Below, one piece after another: positions 7,242-17,195 of a stretch of DNA of 64,000 bases; the first letter of the stretch is position 1; every line of letters begins with the position of its first letter. The notes below the pieces were generated by a model. That model was given only the letters and a program-made list of their open reading frames with translations. It searched no databases and was not told where the DNA came from. Position numbers and translations under genes: made by a program. Source of the stretch: JACCZX01 sp963801035 (lineage in GTDB: Bacteria; Pseudomonadota; Gammaproteobacteria; Burkholderiales; Burkholderiaceae_F); contig CAWDDF010000002.1 in NCBI GenBank assembly GCA_963801035.1, positions 124,001 to 188,000 of the forward strand, in the 5' to 3' direction.

Positions 7242-9033
7242 ATGACCGATATGAAGCAGCCTAACCGCACCGTCGCGCAAGGCGTACAGAGAATGACGCC
7301 GTCGGAGGCATTCGTCGAGACGATGGTGGCGCAGGGCGTGACCGATATTTTTGGCATCGTCGGGTCGGCGTACATGGACGCGCTCGACATCTTTCCGGCA
7401 GCCGGCATCAGGTTCATTCCGGTTGCGCACGAACAGGGCGCGGTGCACATGGCCGACGGCTATGCGCGCGTGTCGGGTCGCCACGGTGTGTGCATTGGTC
7501 AGAACGGTCCCGGCGTCACCAATTTTGTGACGGGTGTCGCTGCCGCGTACTGGGCGCATTCGCCGGTCGTGATGATCACGCCGGAAACCGGGTCGATGAC
7601 GATGGGGCTGGGCGGTTTTCAGGAAACTGAGCAGCTGCCGATCTTTTCGAAGATCACCAAGTATCAGGGGCACGTGATGAACCCGAAGCGCATTGCGGAA
7701 ATCACTGCCCGCTGCTTCGATCGAGCGCTGCTCGAAATGGGACCGACGCAATTGAATATTCCGCGCGACTTTTTCTACGGTGACATCGAAGTCGAGATTC
7801 CGCAGCCGATTCGCATCGGTCGTGGCGCGGGTGATGAAGCTGCGCTCGACGAAGCGGCGCGGATACTGGCCGAGGCGAAGTTTCCGGTCATTCTTGCCGG
7901 CGGCGGGGTGATATTCGCCGATGGCATGAAGGAAGCGATTGCACTGGCCGAGTTGCTGCATGCGCCGGTCGCGAACAGCTATCTGCACAATGACACGTTC
8001 CCGGCTTCGCATCCGCTGTGGTGCGGTCCGCTCGGTTATCAGGGGTCGAAGGCGGCGATGAAGCTGATCAGCCAGGCCGACGTCGTGCTCGCCCTCGGCT
8101 CGCGCCTCGGACCTTTCGGCACGCTGCCGCAATACGGCCTCGATTACTGGCCGAAGAACGCGAAGATCATCCAGATCGACATCGATGCCAAGATGCTGGG
8201 CCTGGTCAAGCCGATTTCGGTCGGCATCGCCGGTGACGCCAGCGCCGCCGCTGCCGCGTTGATGACGCCGCTGCAGGGCAGGACGCTCGCGTGTCAGCAG
8301 AACAAAGCAGAGCGCGATAGCAAGATCAAGGCTGAAAAATCAGCGTGGGAAACGGAGCTCGACAAGTGGACGCACGAGACTGATCCGTATTCGGTCGAGA
8401 TCTCGAAGAACATCGAGTCTACATGCATCCGCGCCAGATGCTGCGCGAGCTGGAGCGCGCGATGCCGAAGCATGCGATGGTATCGACCGACATCGGCAAC
8501 ATCTGCTCGGTATCCAATTCGTACCTGCGCTTCGAGGAGCCGCGCTCGATGCTGGCGGCGATGAGCTTCGGCAACTGCGGCTACGCGTTTCCGGTTGCAT
8601 GCGGCGCCAAGGTCGCGGCGCCGGATCGTCCGGCGATCGCTTACGTCGGTGACGGCGCGTGGGGTATCAGCCTGAACGAGCTGTTGACCTGCGCGCGCGA
8701 GAAGATCGGCGTCACGCGTCGTGCTGTTCAACAACGGTCAGTGGGGTGCTGAGAAGAAGAACCATGTCGACTTTTATTCGCAGCGCTATCAGGGTGTCGA
8801 GCTCGAGAACCCCAGCTGGGTCGCAGTGGCGAAGTCGTTTGGCTGCGAAGGAATTCTGGTCGACAAATTGTCCGACGTCGGACCGGCGCTGCAGCAGTCG
8901 GTGAAAAATCAGAGCGGAAGGCAAGACGACGGTGCTCGAGCTGATGGTCACCAAAGAACTGGGCGATCCGTTCCGACGCGACGCGCTGTCGAAGCCGGTG
9001 CGTCATCTGCAGAAATACAAGGAATATGTCTAA
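7242..9033 (+). CDS. xsc: Sulfoacetaldehyde acetyltransferase, reading frame broken by three indels
   Basis: A thiamine-diphosphate enzyme that converts sulfoacetaldehyde and phosphate to acetyl phosphate and sulfite, the central C2 desulfonation step. The first 390 or so codons match Xsc closely (MTPSEAFVETMVAQGVTDIFGIVGSAYMDA, HEQGAVHMADGYARVSGRHG, PLWCGPLGYQGSKAAMK). After about 8420 the frame shifts to continue HPRQMLRELERAMPKHAM and the diphosphate-binding GDGAWGISLNELL. Near 8715 it shifts again into LFNNGQWGAEKKNHVDFY. Near 8912 it shifts again into TTVLELMVTKELGDPF and stops at 9031-9033. Total length fits a 597-residue enzyme. All catalytic blocks are conserved, so sequencing indels are likelier than decay. 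ATG 7242 follows AGGATAACG. Confidence 0.93.
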
Positions 9034-9052
9034 CAGAACCAAGGAGACTTCG

Positions 9053-10021
9053 ATGCAAGTTAACCGTCCTTTGCCGGGCCGGCGCCGGCTGTTTGCAGTT
9101 ACCGCTGCTGCCGCAGCGAGTGCACTGTTGCCATCACTCGTGCGTGCGCAGGACAAGTATCCATCGCGTCCGATCGAGTTGATCGTTCCATGGGGTGCGG
9201 GTGGCGGCGCCGATCAGCTTGCACGCCGCGTTGGCAAACTGCTGGAGCCTGATCTGAAGACGTCGATACCGGTGATCAACGTAGCGGGCGCGACGGGAAA
9301 CACCGGGATGACCAAGCTGTTGTCGGCCGCGCCTGACGGCTATTCGACGGCAATTTTGATCGGCGATACGCTGTCGACGATCGCCGGTGGCGGCCGCTGG
9401 AAGCTGGCCGACGTGGTGCCGCTCGGCGTGATGATCCGTCAACCGACCGGTCTGTACGTCAAAACGGACAGCAAGTACAAAACGTTTGAGGACTTGCTCG
9501 CCGATGCGCGCAACAACGAGGTCAAAGTCGCGATCCTCGGCTTCGGCAGCGCCGATGAAATCCTGATCAACCAGATCAACGCGAAGGGGGCGAAGCTGAG
9601 GATGGTGCCGTTCGCTTCGCCCGGCGAGCGCTATTCATCGATTCTCGGCGGCCACGCCGATGTGCTGGTCGAGCAGGCGGGTGATATTCGGTCGTTCCTG
9701 GACGGCAAGCAGATGCGGCCGCTGGTGTTCTTCGCCAGCGCGCCGGCACCGGGCTTTGCATCGGTACCGCTCGCGAAGGACAGTGGGTTTCCGATTGTCA
9801 TCAACCAGTTTCGCTCGATCGTCGTACGCGCCGGCACCGATCCGAAGCAGGTCGCGACGTTGTCGGCCGCGCTGGAAAAAGTGGCGCGCTCGCCTGAGTT
9901 CGTCAAGTACCTCGAGGACGAGCTTGCCTACGCCGACAGTTTCATTCCGGCGGCCCAGGCCGGCGCGTTTCTCGAGCGCGAGTTGAAGTCGATCGAACAG
10001 AACGCGCCAAAGAAACAGTAG
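9053..10021 (+). CDS. Tripartite tricarboxylate transporter substrate-binding protein (Bug/TctC family)
   Basis: A 322-residue periplasmic binding protein with an N-terminal export signal (RRRLFAVTAAAAASALLPSLVRAQ; paired arginines could suit Tat or Sec). The Bug hallmark YPSRPIELIVPWGAGGGADQLAR follows, and a downstream region ends in LKSIEQNAPKKQ. The start is ATG 9053 with AAGGAGA upstream; it lies 19 bp after the xsc stop. It delivers an organic anion to the TctBA membrane complex encoded next. Position between xsc and sauST suggests sulfoacetate or another sulfonate as ligand; this is context-based, as Bug ligands cannot be read from sequence. Confidence 0.9.
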   Translation: MQVNRPLPGRRRLFAVTAAAAASALLPSLVRAQDKYPSRPIELIVPWGAGGGADQLARRVGKLLEPDLKTSIPVINVAGATGNTGMTKLLSAAPDGYSTAILIGDTLSTIAGGGRWKLADVVPLGVMIRQPTGLYVKTDSKYKTFEDLLADARNNEVKVAILGFGSADEILINQINAKGAKLRMVPFASPGERYSSILGGHADVLVEQAGDIRSFLDGKQMRPLVFFASAPAPGFASVPLAKDSGFPIVINQFRSIVVRAGTDPKQVATLSAALEKVARSPEFVKYLEDELAYADSFIPAAQAGAFLERELKSIEQNAPKKQ

Positions 10022-10025
10022 TGCT

Positions 10026-10637
10026 GTGACGCCGGCGCAACCACCGGCGAGGGACCGCATGAAAGAGCGCTTGCGGCTCGCGTTGCCGCACACCGTGCTG
10101 TTGCTGATCGCCGGATTGTTGTACTACGCGGCGTCGTTGATCGACACGTCCGGTGCCGGTGGCACGCGCATCGGTCCGGATTTCTGGCCGAAGGTCATCA
10201 TCGGTGCGATGGCCGCACTATGCATCTACGAGATTGGCAAGCGACTGATCTCAGGCAACGCGCGCGATGCGGCAGGATTGATCGCAGGGCTGGACCGCGC
10301 CCCGCTCGAAATTGAAGGAGCACCGGCAACGGCGGAAACGCCAGTGACGACGGACGCACAGCCCGATCACCGCAGGCTCGCTGCGGGCTTGGTGTTGATT
10401 GCGGCCTTTGTCTTCGGTGTCACTTACGTTGGATTCTTCGTCGGCACTGCGCTATTCCTCGCCCTGTTCTCGTGGATCGGCGGCTACCGCCGCGCGTTGC
10501 CAGTGGCGCTCGTCAGCGTGATCGGCGCGTTCGTGCTGCTGGTGATCTTCATGCGCATCGCGTACATCTCGCTGCCGCTCGGCGTCGGCCCGTTCCAGCA
10601 GCTGTCCGTGCTGTTGCTGCGGCTGATCGGCGTTTAG
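10026..10637 (+). CDS. Tripartite tricarboxylate transporter small membrane subunit (TctB)
   Basis: A 203-residue membrane protein with the TctB pattern: a first transmembrane segment (VLLLIAGLLYYAA), the GPDFWPKVIIGAMAAL motif, a polar loop of about 50 residues, and two or three further hydrophobic segments. It starts at GTG 10026, four bases after the tctC stop; an internal ATG at 10059 is the alternative. TctB is the poorly conserved partner of TctA in the inner membrane. The tctC-tctB-tctA order is standard. Confidence 0.87.
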   Translation: MTPAQPPARDRMKERLRLALPHTVLLLIAGLLYYAASLIDTSGAGGTRIGPDFWPKVIIGAMAALCIYEIGKRLISGNARDAAGLIAGLDRAPLEIEGAPATAETPVTTDAQPDHRRLAAGLVLIAAFVFGVTYVGFFVGTALFLALFSWIGGYRRALPVALVSVIGAFVLLVIFMRIAYISLPLGVGPFQQLSVLLLRLIGV

Positions 10638-10651
10638 CGCTCAAGTAAACG

Positions 10652-12187
10652 ATGGACGTTCTCGTCAACCTGCTGCACGGCCTGATCAACATCTTCACTC
10701 CGGTGAACTTTGCGGTGATGGTGATTGGCTTGGTGCTCGGCATGCTGGTCGCGGTCCTGCCCGGCCTGACACTCGTGATGGGTGTCGTGCTAGCGCTGCC
10801 ATTCACCTACAAGATGGGAGTCGAACCGGCGTTGATTCTGCTGACGGCGATGTATGCGTCGGGCACTTATGGTGGTGCGATCACGTCGATTCTGTTCCGC
10901 ATTCCGGGCGAACCGATGGACGTGCCTTTGCTGTGGGACGGTTATGCGATGACGCGCCGCGGACAGGCAGCGAAGGCACTCGGCTACTCACTGATGGCAG
11001 CGTTAGTCGGTGGGCTCTTATCTGCTGTTGTGATGGTTGCGTTGTCGAAACCTGTCGCGAGTCTCGCGCTGAGTTTTTCGTCGCCCGAGTTTTTCGCGAT
11101 CACTGCGTTCGGCCTGGCGAGCGTCGTCGCGCTCGGCGGAGGCTCGCTGGTCAATGCATTGATCAGCTTATGCATCGGGCTGTTGATCGCGAGCGTCGGC
11201 GTCGATGCAATCTACGGCGCCGAGCGGCTGGCGTTCGGAGTTCCGTTCCTGCAGGACGGTATCGAGTTTCTGCTGGTGATGGTCGGCGCCTACGGCATCG
11301 GTGAAGTGTTGACGCGGCTGCAGGTCGGTTTTGCGGCTGAGGGTAGCGAAACCACCGGCACCGCAACGCGATTCAAAACTGCGTTTCCGCGATTGGCGGA
11401 GCTGCTCGCGATCAAGGGTTCGTTCATGCGCGGCACGGCGACTGGCATCGCAGTCGGTATCGTGCCGGGCGCTGGAGCGACTGTATCGGCGTTTGTAGCG
11501 TACGGCATCGAAGGCCAGTTCGTTTCGAAGAGCAAAAGTGGCTACAAGCTCGGCGAAGGCGCGCCGGAAGGCATCGTCGCCGCTAAGTCGGCAGCGACCG
11601 CGTCGGTCGGTGGTGCGCTGGTTCCGTTGCTGACGATGGGAATCCCCGGCAGCGGCGCGACGGCGATCATGCTCGCCGCATTCTTGCTGCACGGAATTCA
11701 GCCCGGCCCGCAGGTGTTCATTTCGAGCACGGCGCTTATCTACACCGTGTTCGCAGCAGTGTTCGTCGGGGTGATCGGCATGTGCATTCTTGGCTACTTT
11801 GCGATCAAGCCATTGTGCAAGGTGCTGGATGCACCGGAAGCAGTGGTATCCGCTTTCGTTGTCGTGTTCTGCTTCATCGGCGCCTTTGCTGCGCGCAGTA
11901 ACCTGTCTGATCTGTACGTGATTGCGATCTTCGGGCTCGTCGGATTCCTGTTCGAGCGCTTCAAGTTTCCGATCGCACCGTTGGTGCTCGGCACGATTCT
12001 CGGCCCGCTGACCGAAAATGCGTTCATGACGACGATGGTGAGCTTCAACAACGACTGGACGGTATTCTTCACGCGTCCGATCAGTGGCACGATCCTGGTG
12101 ATCGCGATCATCGGGCTCGCGCTTCCGTTCCTGCGCACGATGTGGGGACGGTGGCGCGGGCAGCGCGAACGTACCTTGACGGCATAG
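10652..12187 (+). CDS. Tripartite tricarboxylate transporter large permease (TctA)
   Basis: A 511-residue, about twelve-segment permease of the TctA (former DUF112) family. Conserved blocks include LVAVLPGLTLVMGVVLALPFTYKM, MYASGTYGGAITSILFRIPGEP, the central GIAVGIVPGAGATVSAFVAYGIE, and a second TMGIPGSGATAIMLAAFLLHGIQPGP. It couples ion gradients to uptake of the ligand captured by the Bug protein. It lies 14 bp after tctB and 10 bp before sauS. In Cupriavidus the sulfoacetate cluster uses the MFS protein SauU, so a TctCBA set here would be a replacement carrier. Intact reading frame. Confidence 0.95.
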   Translation: MDVLVNLLHGLINIFTPVNFAVMVIGLVLGMLVAVLPGLTLVMGVVLALPFTYKMGVEPALILLTAMYASGTYGGAITSILFRIPGEPMDVPLLWDGYAMTRRGQAAKALGYSLMAALVGGLLSAVVMVALSKPVASLALSFSSPEFFAITAFGLASVVALGGGSLVNALISLCIGLLIASVGVDAIYGAERLAFGVPFLQDGIEFLLVMVGAYGIGEVLTRLQVGFAAEGSETTGTATRFKTAFPRLAELLAIKGSFMRGTATGIAVGIVPGAGATVSAFVAYGIEGQFVSKSKSGYKLGEGAPEGIVAAKSAATASVGGALVPLLTMGIPGSGATAIMLAAFLLHGIQPGPQVFISSTALIYTVFAAVFVGVIGMCILGYFAIKPLCKVLDAPEAVVSAFVVVFCFIGAFAARSNLSDLYVIAIFGLVGFLFERFKFPIAPLVLGTILGPLTENAFMTTMVSFNNDWTVFFTRPISGTILVIAIIGLALPFLRTMWGRWRGQRERTLTA

Positions 12188-12197
12188 CCATTTGCGG

Positions 12198-13624
12198 ATG
12201 AATGAACTGAGCTCTCCAGGCCTAACGCCAGCGGCACGCAGCATCGACGAGCTCGTTGCACGTGCGCGCGCAGCTCAGAGGATCGCGAACGATTACGATC
12301 AGGAGCGCGTCGACGAGTTGGTCGCGGCTGCGGGCTGGGCGATCATCGAGCCGGCGCGCAATCGCGAGCTTGCCGAGCTTGCAGTCGCCGATACCGGCAT
12401 CGGCAACGTCGACGACAAGATCCGCAAGAATCATCGCAAGACCTTTGGTCTGCTGCGCGATCTGAAGGGCGCGCGCAGCGTCGGCGTGATCTCTGAAGAC
12501 CCAGCGCGTGGATTGATCGAGATCGCCCGACCCGTCGGCGTTGTCGCGGCAATCACCCCGTCGACCAATCCGGGAGCAACGCCGGCCAACAAGATCATCA
12601 ACGCGCTGAAAGGCCGCAATGCGGTGATCGTGGCGCCGTCGCCAAAGGGCTGGACAACGTGCGCTCGCTTGATCGAATTCATCCATCAGCAGCTCGATCG
12701 AATTGTCGCGCCCCGTGACCTGGTGCAGATGCTGCCGGCGCCGGTGACCAAGGAGCTGACGCTCGAGTTGATGCGTCAGGCGGACCTGGTGGTGGCCACC
12801 GGGTCGCAGGCGAACGTACGCGCTGCCTACGCGAGCGGCACGCCAGCGTTTGGCGTGGGTGCCGGCAACGTCGCTGCGATCGTCGACGAGACGGCCGATC
12901 TGGCGACTGCTGCGGAGAAAATCCTGCGCTCGAAGACATTCGATAACGCTACTAGCTGCTCGTCAGAAAACAGCGTCGTATTGTCGATGCGATCTACACC
13001 GCGGCCATCAATGCATTCAAAACGCACGGCGCGGTCTTGGTAGCGCCTGAGGATAAGGCGCGGCTGCAGCAAACGATGTGGCCGGATGGCAAGCTGTCGT
13101 CGCAAGTGATCGGTCAATCAGCCACGACGATCGCCGAGCGCGCGGGACTAACGGCGGTCGCACGCCTGCAGCCACGCGCGCTGCTGGTCGAGGAAGCCAG
13201 CACAGGAGCTGAACACCCGTTTTCCGGCGAGAAACTCAGTCCGGTGCTGACCGTGTACCGCGCGCGTGACTTCGACGATGCGATGCAGATCGTCAAACGT
13301 ATCTACGCATTTATCGGTGCTGGCCATTCGGTGGGCTTGCACACCGCGCGCAACGAGCGCGCTCTGGTGCTTGGCCAGCAGCTGCCTGTTTCGCGCGTGA
13401 TCGTCAACCAGGTGCATTGCGTTGCGACCGGCGGCAGCTTCGACAACGGCTTGCCGTTTTCATTGTCGATGGGCTGCGGCACATGGGGACGCAACAACTT
13501 CTCCGACAATATGAACTATCGGCACTATCTGAACATCACGCGGGTGTCGACCACGATCCCGGAGGACGTGCCGGAGGAAGCAGACATCTTTGGCGATTAC
13601 TTCGCGCGTTACGGCCGCGCCTGA
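12198..13624 (+). CDS. sauS: Sulfoacetaldehyde dehydrogenase (acylating), one frameshift
   Basis: A CoA-acylating aldehyde dehydrogenase family member. In the reductive direction it makes sulfoacetaldehyde from sulfoacetyl-CoA. Visible blocks are RPVGVVAAITPSTNPGATPANKIINALKGRNAVIVAPSPKG, the PVTKELTLELMRQADLVVATGSQANVRAAY region, and the catalytic-cysteine motif FDNATSCSSENS. One base appears lost near 12979; the frame then continues IVDAIYTAAINAFKTHGAVLVAP to the end, YFARYGRA. The start is ATG 12198. Adjacency to the CoA ligase and to xsc distinguishes SauS from generic acetaldehyde or coniferyl-type acylating dehydrogenases. The assignment rests on family plus context. Confidence 0.85.
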
Positions 13625-13634
13625 GTTGCGCCCA

Positions 13635-15151
13635 ATGCGCACGGTTCGCCAGTTGGTCGATGACCGCGCCGGCGCTGATCCGCGCGCCACATTTTTTATT
13701 GCGCCCCATACCGGTCGCTCGCTGACGTTCGGCGAGCTGCGTGATTCGTGCACCGCGGTCAGCGCGATGCTGAAGGCGCGCGGTCTTATGCCAGGCGACC
13801 ACGTCTCCCTGGTGCTCGGAAACGGCATTCAAACGGTCCGTCTGTTGCTGGGAGCGATGTACGGCGGCTACTGCGTCAATCCGGTCAACTTGTTGTCGCA
13901 GCCGGAGCAGATGCATTACGTCATCGACCATGCGGATGCGCGCGTCGTATTCGCTGCGCCTGACTGGTGCGAGCGCGTGGGTGACTTGACGGCTGACATC
14001 GCACGGCCCGATGGATGTCATCGAAGTCGATCCCGATGGTGCTTCGCTTCCCGGCGAGGACGTCGGTGTCGGACAGCTGGCGCATCCGGTTGATCCGGCA
14101 CCCGATGCACTGGCACTGCTGATGTACACGTCGGGCACGACCGGCAGGCCGAAGGGCGTGATGTTGACGCAAGCCAACCTTGCGGAAAATGCGCTGGCGA
14201 TCAGCCGCGAGCATCGGCTTGAGCAGCGACCGATCGCGTGGCTGCTGTATTGCCGCTGTATCACATCAACGCGTTTGCGGTGACGATGCTCGCGCCGCTG
14301 GCTCACGGCGGCAGCCTGGTCATGCCGCCAAAATTTTCCGCTGCGGGCTTTTGGGAGATGGCGACTCGACCACGTTGCACGTGGCTCAACGTCGTGCCGA
14401 CGATCATTTCGTATTTGCTCGAAGGCGAGGCGCCCGCAGCGTGAACAGATTGTCGCGAATCCGCTTTTGCCGCTCGGCTTCCGCTGCGTTGCCACCGGAA
14501 CACCATCGCGCGTTCGAAGCGAAGTTCGGCATCGGCATCGTCGAGACGATGGGTCTCACCGAGACAGTGGCTCCAGCGTTCTCGAATCCGATCGAGCCGC
14601 AACTGCGCAAGATCGGATCGGTCGGGAGAGCCGTCGGGCTGCGAGGCGCGCGTGGTCGACGCCGACGGCGCACCGCTAGCCGATGGAACTGTCGGAGAGA
14701 TCGTGATTCGCGGGCCGCAGGTCACGCCGGGCTATTACAAAAATGCGGAAGCGACTGCAGCCGCATTCTTTCCGCGACATGGTTGCGCAGCGGTGACCTC
14801 GGGTACCGCGACGCCGATGGTTTCTTTTTCGTCACCGGCCGCATCAAGGAACTGATCATCAAGGGTGGTGAAAACATCGCGCCGCGCGAGATCGACGAAG
14901 CGTTGTTGCGGCATCCGGCGGTGCTCGATGCCGCGGCGGTCGGGATTCCCGACCGGCACTACGGCCAGGACATCATGGCGTGCGTGGTCGTGCGCGATGG
15001 CCAGCACTGCTCGGAAGAAGAACTTGCGCGATTTTTGCAGTCGCGAGCTCGGGCGATACAAGACGCCGAAGATGATCCGCTTCGTCGACGATCTGCCGCG
15101 TGGCCCATCGGGCAAGGTGCAGCGCCTCAGCTGGCCCACTTGGAAGAGTAG
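13635..15151 (+). CDS. sauT: Sulfoacetate-CoA ligase, reading frame heavily broken
   Basis: An AMP-forming acyl-CoA synthetase activating sulfoacetate to sulfoacetyl-CoA. Fragments in all three frames assemble colinearly into a full enzyme. N-terminus: MRTVRQLVDDRAGADPRATFF. ATP motif: LLMYTSGTTGRPKGVMLT. Then VLPLYHINAFAVTM, FGIGIVETMGLTETVAPAF, EIVIRGPQVTPGYYKNAEA, LRSGDLGYRDADGFFFVTGR, the lid IKELIIKGGENIAPREIDE, and the catalytic lysine region GPSGKVQRL. At least six indels (around 14005, 14245, 14440, 14640, 14790, 15050 and 15130) interrupt it. It follows sauS by 10 bp. Without context it could be any short-chain organic acid ligase; next to xsc and sauS the sulfoacetate role is well supported. 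Confidence 0.8.
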
Positions 15152-15231
15152 CCCCGATGCTTCGCGCCTCCCCACTGCGGGGACGCGCGATGAGTGGAGC
15201 GGCTTCCGGCGCTCATCGACGCAGCGGTGTA

Positions 15232-16539
15232 ATGCGGCTGCCCAATCGTTTGCCGATTTCGCGCTGGCTGCCTGAGTTGCGAAGCCCGGCGCGGTCGCGC
15301 GGATGCATTCGCGGACTTACGGGTGCAATCGTCGTGCTGCCACAGGGCGTTGCATTCGCGACACTCGCCGGCATGCCGCCCGAATATGGCCTGTACGGCG
15401 CGATGGTGCCGTGCATCGTGGCGGCGCTGTTCGGTTCGAGCCGCTTGATGGTGACCGGACCGGCCACCGCCATTTCGTTGACGACGTTGGCGCTTGATCG
15501 CGCCACTCGCAACGCCGGGTTCACCGCGCATATCATCGCACTGGTGCTGACGTTGACTTTTCTGGTCGGTGCCTTGCAACTGGCGCTTGGGTTGGCGCGT
15601 GCCGGCCGGCTGATCGATCTCGTGCCGCATTCGGTGATCGTCGGTTTCACTGCAGGTGCAGCGATCTTGATCATCAATAGCCAGATCGGTCCGTTCTTCG
15701 GGCTCGGTCTGGTGCGTGGCGCCAGCGTTATCGATAACGTTCGCGCGGCAGTGGGGAATGGCCGCAGCATTGCGCCAAGCTGCGCCGCTGATAGGACTGC
15801 TGACGATCGGCTGCGGTGTTCGTCTGGCAGCCGCTGAATCGATGGGTGCCGGCGATACTTGCCAGCGTTCTCGTTGGCTCGGTCGCTGCGTGGTTGCTCG
15901 CGCAGCAAGTGCCGCAGTGGCCAGCGATTGCCGACCGTGGAAGCGCTGCCCGGCGCGTTGCCGCCTCTGTCGATGCCCGATTTGTCGCTTGACACGGTGC
16001 GATGCTTGTTCGGCGCAACAATGGTGATGACACTGCTCGCGTTGACTGAAGCGGTCGCGATAGCGCGCGCGCTTCGCCGCGCTACGGCGACAAGCTCGAC
16101 GGTAATCAGGAGTTCATCGGCCAGGGGCTCGCAAACCTCGCGGGTTCATTTTTCTCGTCCTACCCGGCCAGCGGTTCATTCAATCGCTCGGGTGTCAACG
16201 CCGTCTCCGGCGCGCGAACTCCTTTCGCTGCGATCTTTGCGGCATGTTTCTGATCGCCATTCTGTTTTTCGTTGCGCCTCTGGTGCGTTATCTGCCATTC
16301 GCGGTGATTGCAGCACTGCTGTTCCTGGTTGCCTGGGGACTGATCGACTTTCGCGAGATTGCGCGCATCTGGCGACGAAGAGCCGGCGCCAGCGCTGGCC
16401 GCTGCTGGTCACATTCATCGCGACGATCACGCTATCGCTCGAATGGGCGATTCTGCTGGGGATCACCGTGGCTTTGCTGGCGCAACGGTTTGCGCCGCGT
16501 GATGAACGGGACACAGACGCGGCTGCCTTACACCGCTAG
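15232..16539 (+). CDS. SulP-family anion transporter without a STAS domain, frames broken
   Basis: A membrane protein of the SulP/SLC26 family. The diagnostic N-terminal block LTGAIVVLPQGVAFATLAGMPPEYGLYGAMVP and GSSRLMVTGPATAISL are clear. Later fragments in other frames give LSMPDLSLDTVRCLFGATMVMTLLALTEAVAIARAL and LIAILFFVAPLVRYLPFAVIAALLFLVAWGLIDFREIARIWR. The last fragment ends after LEWAILLGITVALLAQRFAP at 16539. Several indels between about 15760 and 16390 split it. The C-terminal STAS domain of typical SulP proteins is missing, and nothing like it follows. SulP proteins carry sulfate, bicarbonate or dicarboxylates. Beside desulfonation genes, sulfate export or oxyanion exchange is plausible but unproven. 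An earlier ATG at 15190 is possible. Confidence 0.78.
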
Positions 16540-17195
16540 GATGTAAGCGTTAGACGATGGATAAGAAATGATCCTGATCGGCAGATACCGGTCGCCATTC
16601 ACGCGTCGTGTCGCCATATCACTCCGCCTTTTAGGAATCGTTTATGAACACCAGCCTACACGGCGTGGGCGAATTTAGAGCAAGTGCGTGCGGTGAATCC
16701 GGTAGGCAGAGTTCCGGCGCAGTCCTCGACTCGGGTGAAGCGCTCTTCGAAGCAGCGCGATTCTCGATTACATCGATCAAGTGGTGGACTCAGCGAGCTC
16801 TGATTCACCGAGCGAGCCCGAAGGTACCAGGTGCTGCGAATCACTACGTGTGCACTGGGTGTAACGGAAAAGTTGTTGCGGCTGTATACGAGAGACGATG
16901 AGGCCAGCCGAGAAAATCCATCGCCCATGGATCGAGCACAACGAGAACAGGCGCGGACCGGCTCGAAGGCTGGCAGCGCTCGAGCCTCGCGGGCCGCGGG
17001 TACCTCGCTGACGCAAGCAGACGTCACCACGATCGCTATGTACGACTTCACCGGACTATGAACTCGCCGCTTATCCTGACGGTGCGTTTCCAAGGCTGGA
17101 TGCACTCGCAGTCCGGGCAGCAAGCTTTCCGCTTTCTGCGACACGCACCCCCGTTAACAGCGGCGATCAGCCCAGCCCTAATCTGGGCGAGACTC
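16540..17195. other. Gene-poor stretch between SulP and TRAP permease
   Basis: About 650 bp between the convergent ends of the SulP and TRAP genes. Open frames of 60-160 codons exist on both strands, but none shows family resemblance, codon pattern like the neighbours or a good ribosome site. I see no strong terminator hairpin, repeat or RNA gene. Given the indel-rich surroundings, a decayed or corrupted gene could be hidden here. Confidence 0.5.

Noticed and set aside
16656..17144. A 162-codon minus-strand open frame in the gene-poor stretch
   Set aside because: It shows no recognisable family, signal or ribosome site, and its composition differs from neighbouring coding regions. An overlapping frame at 16644-16901 on the plus strand is equally unsupported.
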